Source: XYA12-FULL-58-9 sp001798605 (GTDB lineage Bacteria > Myxococcota > XYA12-FULL-58-9). Taken from it: 9,100 nt of DNA. Made by a program: the position numbers and the translations under genes. Numbering within the stretch: the stretch's first letter is position 1; every line of letters begins with the position of its first letter. The notes under the pieces are model-generated. The model had not been told where the DNA came from, made no database searches, and saw only the letters and a program-made list of their open reading frames with translations. Positions 6,836 through 9,100 of this stretch are shown here, piece after piece. Location of the stretch: the NCBI GenBank assembly GCA_036736205.1, contig DAINMX010000261.1, positions 1-9,100 on the forward strand, in the 5' to 3' direction.

Positions 6836-9025
6836 TCACCACTGTGATGCCGTTTCGGAACGCCACTCAAGCATAGCGAAAACCCGCCGGCCGTACACTG
6901 CTTGTTGGCGGGTCTCAGCCCCCACCAACTCGGGATGCGAGAACATCGCCACGGGCGCTGTCTGGGCAAAAAGGTTGTCCACAGATATCGATATTTGGAA
7001 CTGGCTTTCGGTCTCCGGTAGGCGCACGAAAGCGCCAATGAACGGATAACAGCCCAGCGTTTCGGGGTCGGGGCGATCATCACGATAGGCCGACACATCT
7101 TGAGCCTGGTCGGGAGACAGGGTCTGCCAGCTACCTCCGCATTGAAGATTTAAGCTGCCCGACGCGCGCAAGAAACCGAAAAGAGACGCGCCGCCGCGCA
7201 CCGACACGCGGTGTTGGGGGCCATGGTTTGGCGCTCTTTCACACTGACTGACGTCGAAGGCGCTGCATTGATTGAAGGTTAGACCATAGTAGGTGGCCAA
7301 GAGGTCCGCATCGGCCCAGGGGAAGCTCATAGACAAAACGGCCTCGAAGGACTCACTCGCGCCCCCCGGAGCACTCACGGGTTGCTGGAGAAAACGCACC
7401 ATGGACGAACCCTGCCGCGTGACATTGTTGCGGGTGGTCGTAGTTGCATAATCGACGCGGGCGAACCCGCGTTTGATGAAACCATCTATCGACCAACTGG
7501 CATTGAACTCATACTGAAAAGCCGTGGACACTTCAGGGTCGAGCGTCGGATCGCCAAACACCGGTTGAATCCCAATTCGGTCCAGTAGTGTGGGCGGGCG
7601 TAGCCCCTGGGTGAAGTTGATCTTTGCGTAGCTTTCTCCAAACAACCGAATGGCGGCGCCGAGCTGACCGAGAAATGCTGTCTTATACGTGTTGGAAACA
7701 TTTGCGCGACCACCGCCAGTGACACTAAAACGTTTCCAGTGAAGCTCATCCGCTACATATGCAGATCCGGTTTGGGCGTTCAAGGGACTGGCAGTATTGT
7801 CGCTACCATTTGGAAACACCCGCCCACGCTCCATGAAGCCACCATTGAGTTCTTGGCTAGAAACGAGGAACTGACTCGAATGGGGAGCGTCAATGGTGCC
7901 ATCGACGCCGACCATCAAATCTGAGCGAATTTGGCCGCCGAACAGCAAAAGACGATAATTGACCTCTAACAGCAGATTCACCCGGCTCATCAAGACATGC
8001 TCGATAGACCGCTGGTCCGCAAAAAGACTGTGGGTGAAGGTCTGGTTGAGCAAATACCAAGTGCCACGGCTGATGACACCGAGACGGCCATTCAAAAAAG
8101 CATGCTGGTAGGTGAGAGAAGCGAGTCCATTGAAAGAATCCCGGCGCCCCTCCTCCCCTGGCCGAAGCACAGCGCCAAATTCGGAAATTTGATAGTTGGA
8201 GCGCGTGAAGGGAAGGCGTAGATGGGCGATCCAGTTCTTGTCGGCGTAGCGTGCGGACAAGGTAGCACCGAAATCGAGGCTCGGCGCAGTGCTCGTGCTG
8301 TTCTCCCCACCCTTGAAGGAAATTCCGTACGGGGGGACCGAATCAAATCGGGTGGCGGGTTGCAGCGAGGGGTTACGACGGCCAGCGTACCCGGCAAACA
8401 GTCGCAAGTTGCCCTTCCCCTGGGGGCGATCGACGCGTAGCGTGATGCTTTGATTGTTGAGGCTGCCATACCCCGCACGCACCGTGGTCTTATCGACCGT
8501 GGAACGCCCGCTCAAAAGATTGACTACGCCCAGCAGTGAGTGTGATCCCCAAAGCACCCCCGCCGGACCGCTAATGGTCTCGACGCGGTCAAACTCCTCT
8601 AAAAACAATCCAGGTCCTGCTGGGTACTGGTTGTCCAGGGGGTTGGTGACCGACACCCCGTCGAGCATGAGGTTGACGACGCCGGTCGCCCCACGGGCGC
8701 CCGGCCAGTCATACCAAAACGCCTGAGTCACATCGAAACCAGGTATCACGCGCAACAAGTCGGAGAGTGTCAACACACCGGTTGACGCCAGTTCCTCGGT
8801 GGGAGTAACCGTGATGATCGCCGTCGACGCTTGGGGCGCTTGGGTTCGCTTGCTGGAGAGCGCTTCAGTCGGATCGACTGTGAACTTTTCCTCGCCATCC
8901 TGCTGGTTGGTAGAGTCCTCATCCGGAGCCGCGATCGCCGCCTCGCCTTCGGACCGCTCCGATATCTCTGCCGCCCAGACAAGCGTCGGCTCCATGCTCA
9001 AACAGAGCATGACAAACGTAGTCAC
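6836..9025 (-). CDS. TonB-dependent outer-membrane receptor (first gene of operon)
   Basis: 729 residues. It is predicted to be an outer-membrane 22-strand beta-barrel with an N-terminal plug, importing a ligand with energy from the TonB-ExbB-ExbD complex; those partners are not in the window. The N-terminus (VTTFVMLCLSMEPTLVWAAE) is a signal peptide cleaved near AA-E at 19-20. An acidic 40-residue linker follows. The plug spans about 62-172, with LSDLLRVIPGFDV, VNLMLDGVSVTNPL, FDRVETISGPAGVLWG and LLGVVNLLSG, which resemble the CirA/BtuB-like plug pattern. Barrel strands continue to the C-terminal Trp, which suits recognition by the outer-membrane assembly machinery. No clear TonB box was seen; EKFTVDPT at 46-53 is a weak candidate. 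The GTG start at 9025 is the only plausible in-frame start but lacks a good ribosome-binding site. The ligand cannot be told from sequence: siderophore, cobalamin, peptide or other. Confidence 0.93.
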   Translation of the reverse strand: MTTFVMLCLSMEPTLVWAAEISERSEGEAAIAAPDEDSTNQQDGEEKFTVDPTEALSSKRTQAPQASTAIITVTPTEELASTGVLTLSDLLRVIPGFDVTQAFWYDWPGARGATGVVNLMLDGVSVTNPLDNQYPAGPGLFLEEFDRVETISGPAGVLWGSHSLLGVVNLLSGRSTVDKTTVRAGYGSLNNQSITLRVDRPQGKGNLRLFAGYAGRRNPSLQPATRFDSVPPYGISFKGGENSTSTAPSLDFGATLSARYADKNWIAHLRLPFTRSNYQISEFGAVLRPGEEGRRDSFNGLASLTYQHAFLNGRLGVISRGTWYLLNQTFTHSLFADQRSIEHVLMSRVNLLLEVNYRLLLFGGQIRSDLMVGVDGTIDAPHSSQFLVSSQELNGGFMERGRVFPNGSDNTASPLNAQTGSAYVADELHWKRFSVTGGGRANVSNTYKTAFLGQLGAAIRLFGESYAKINFTQGLRPPTLLDRIGIQPVFGDPTLDPEVSTAFQYEFNASWSIDGFIKRGFARVDYATTTTRNNVTRQGSSMVRFLQQPVSAPGGASESFEAVLSMSFPWADADLLATYYGLTFNQCSAFDVSQCERAPNHGPQHRVSVRGGASLFGFLRASGSLNLQCGGSWQTLSPDQAQDVSAYRDDRPDPETLGCYPFIGAFVRLPETESQFQISISVDNLFAQTAPVAMFSHPELVGAETRQQAVYGRRVFAMLEWRSETASQW

Positions 9026-9100
9026 ACGGATTTTGATGACGCTCGACCCATCTGCTCTTCAAGGAAGCGGCGATTAGCTATTCAGAATAAGTCCGAACAC
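9026..9100. other. Upstream region of the receptor operon
   Basis: 75 bases to the window edge. On the minus strand it holds an ATG at 9051-9049 that opens a nine-codon frame (MGRASSKSV) ending in GTGTGA, one base out of register with the receptor start. It also contains an 11-base perfect palindrome at 9079-9089. No convincing -35/-10 pair was recognised. Confidence 0.4.
9079..9089. promoter_or_regulatory. 11-bp palindrome upstream of the receptor operon (possible operator)
   Basis: TATTCAGAATA is a perfect dyad around a central A, about 55 bases before the receptor start. It does not match the Fur box pattern. It could be part of an operator or chance; an AT-rich 11-base dyad is not rare. 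Confidence 0.2.

Noticed and set aside
6864..6866. GTG at 6866 as the start of the lipoprotein gene
   Set aside because: It overlaps the receptor gene by 31 bases, has no ribosome-binding site and would place 46 residues before the lipobox Cys. The GTG at 6812 has TAGGGAG at ideal spacing.

Overview
The window looks like draft or metagenome-derived DNA from a Gram-negative bacterium. It carries an outer-membrane TonB-dependent receptor, lipoprotein-type signals and a large hybrid polyketide/non-ribosomal peptide megasynthase. The style of the secreted proteins (beta-helix repeats of the 'LTIG..AQVFF...LIVG...PIAF' kind) and the hybrid megasynthase would fit Myxococcota/Bradymonadota-like bacteria or another natural-product-rich uncultured lineage. 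That placement is inference; no rRNA or housekeeping gene is present to confirm it. The ten Ns at 387-396 are an assembly gap, and the reading frame changes across them.

Positions 1-4246 (+) hold the 3' part of one megasynthase gene whose start lies before the window. Domain order is ketoreductase, carrier protein, heterocyclization-type condensation domain, adenylation-type domain, carrier protein, stop. The two carriers keep their phosphopantetheine-attachment serines. All three catalytic domains have lost signature residues. The ketoreductase lacks its Tyr and Asn. The Cy-like domain has changed its DxxxxDxxS, GDFTS and PVVFTS motifs. The adenylation domain has lost the glycines of its P-loop, the Asp of TGD and the A10 lysine. 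The frame is nevertheless open for about 1280 codons after the gap, so this is a maintained protein with degenerate active sites and not an obviously decayed gene. No thioesterase follows.

Positions 9025-4285 (-) hold a compact three-gene operon that converges on the megasynthase: a TonB-dependent outer-membrane receptor (9025-6836); then, 23 bp on, a cysteine-rich beta-helix lipoprotein with an internal duplication (6812-4896, GTG start with a good ribosome-binding site); then, overlapping by 4 bp (ATGA), a 204-residue exported protein of unknown family (4899-4285). The architecture suggests a surface uptake or binding complex: an OM channel plus an accessory lipoprotein and a small partner. 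Whether it handles the product of the neighbouring megasynthase cannot be told from the sequence. The convergent stops, 38 bp apart, probably mark the edge of the biosynthetic cluster.

No RNA genes, mobile elements or CRISPR arrays were seen. Non-coding stretches are short (4247-4284, 6813-6835, 9026-9100).
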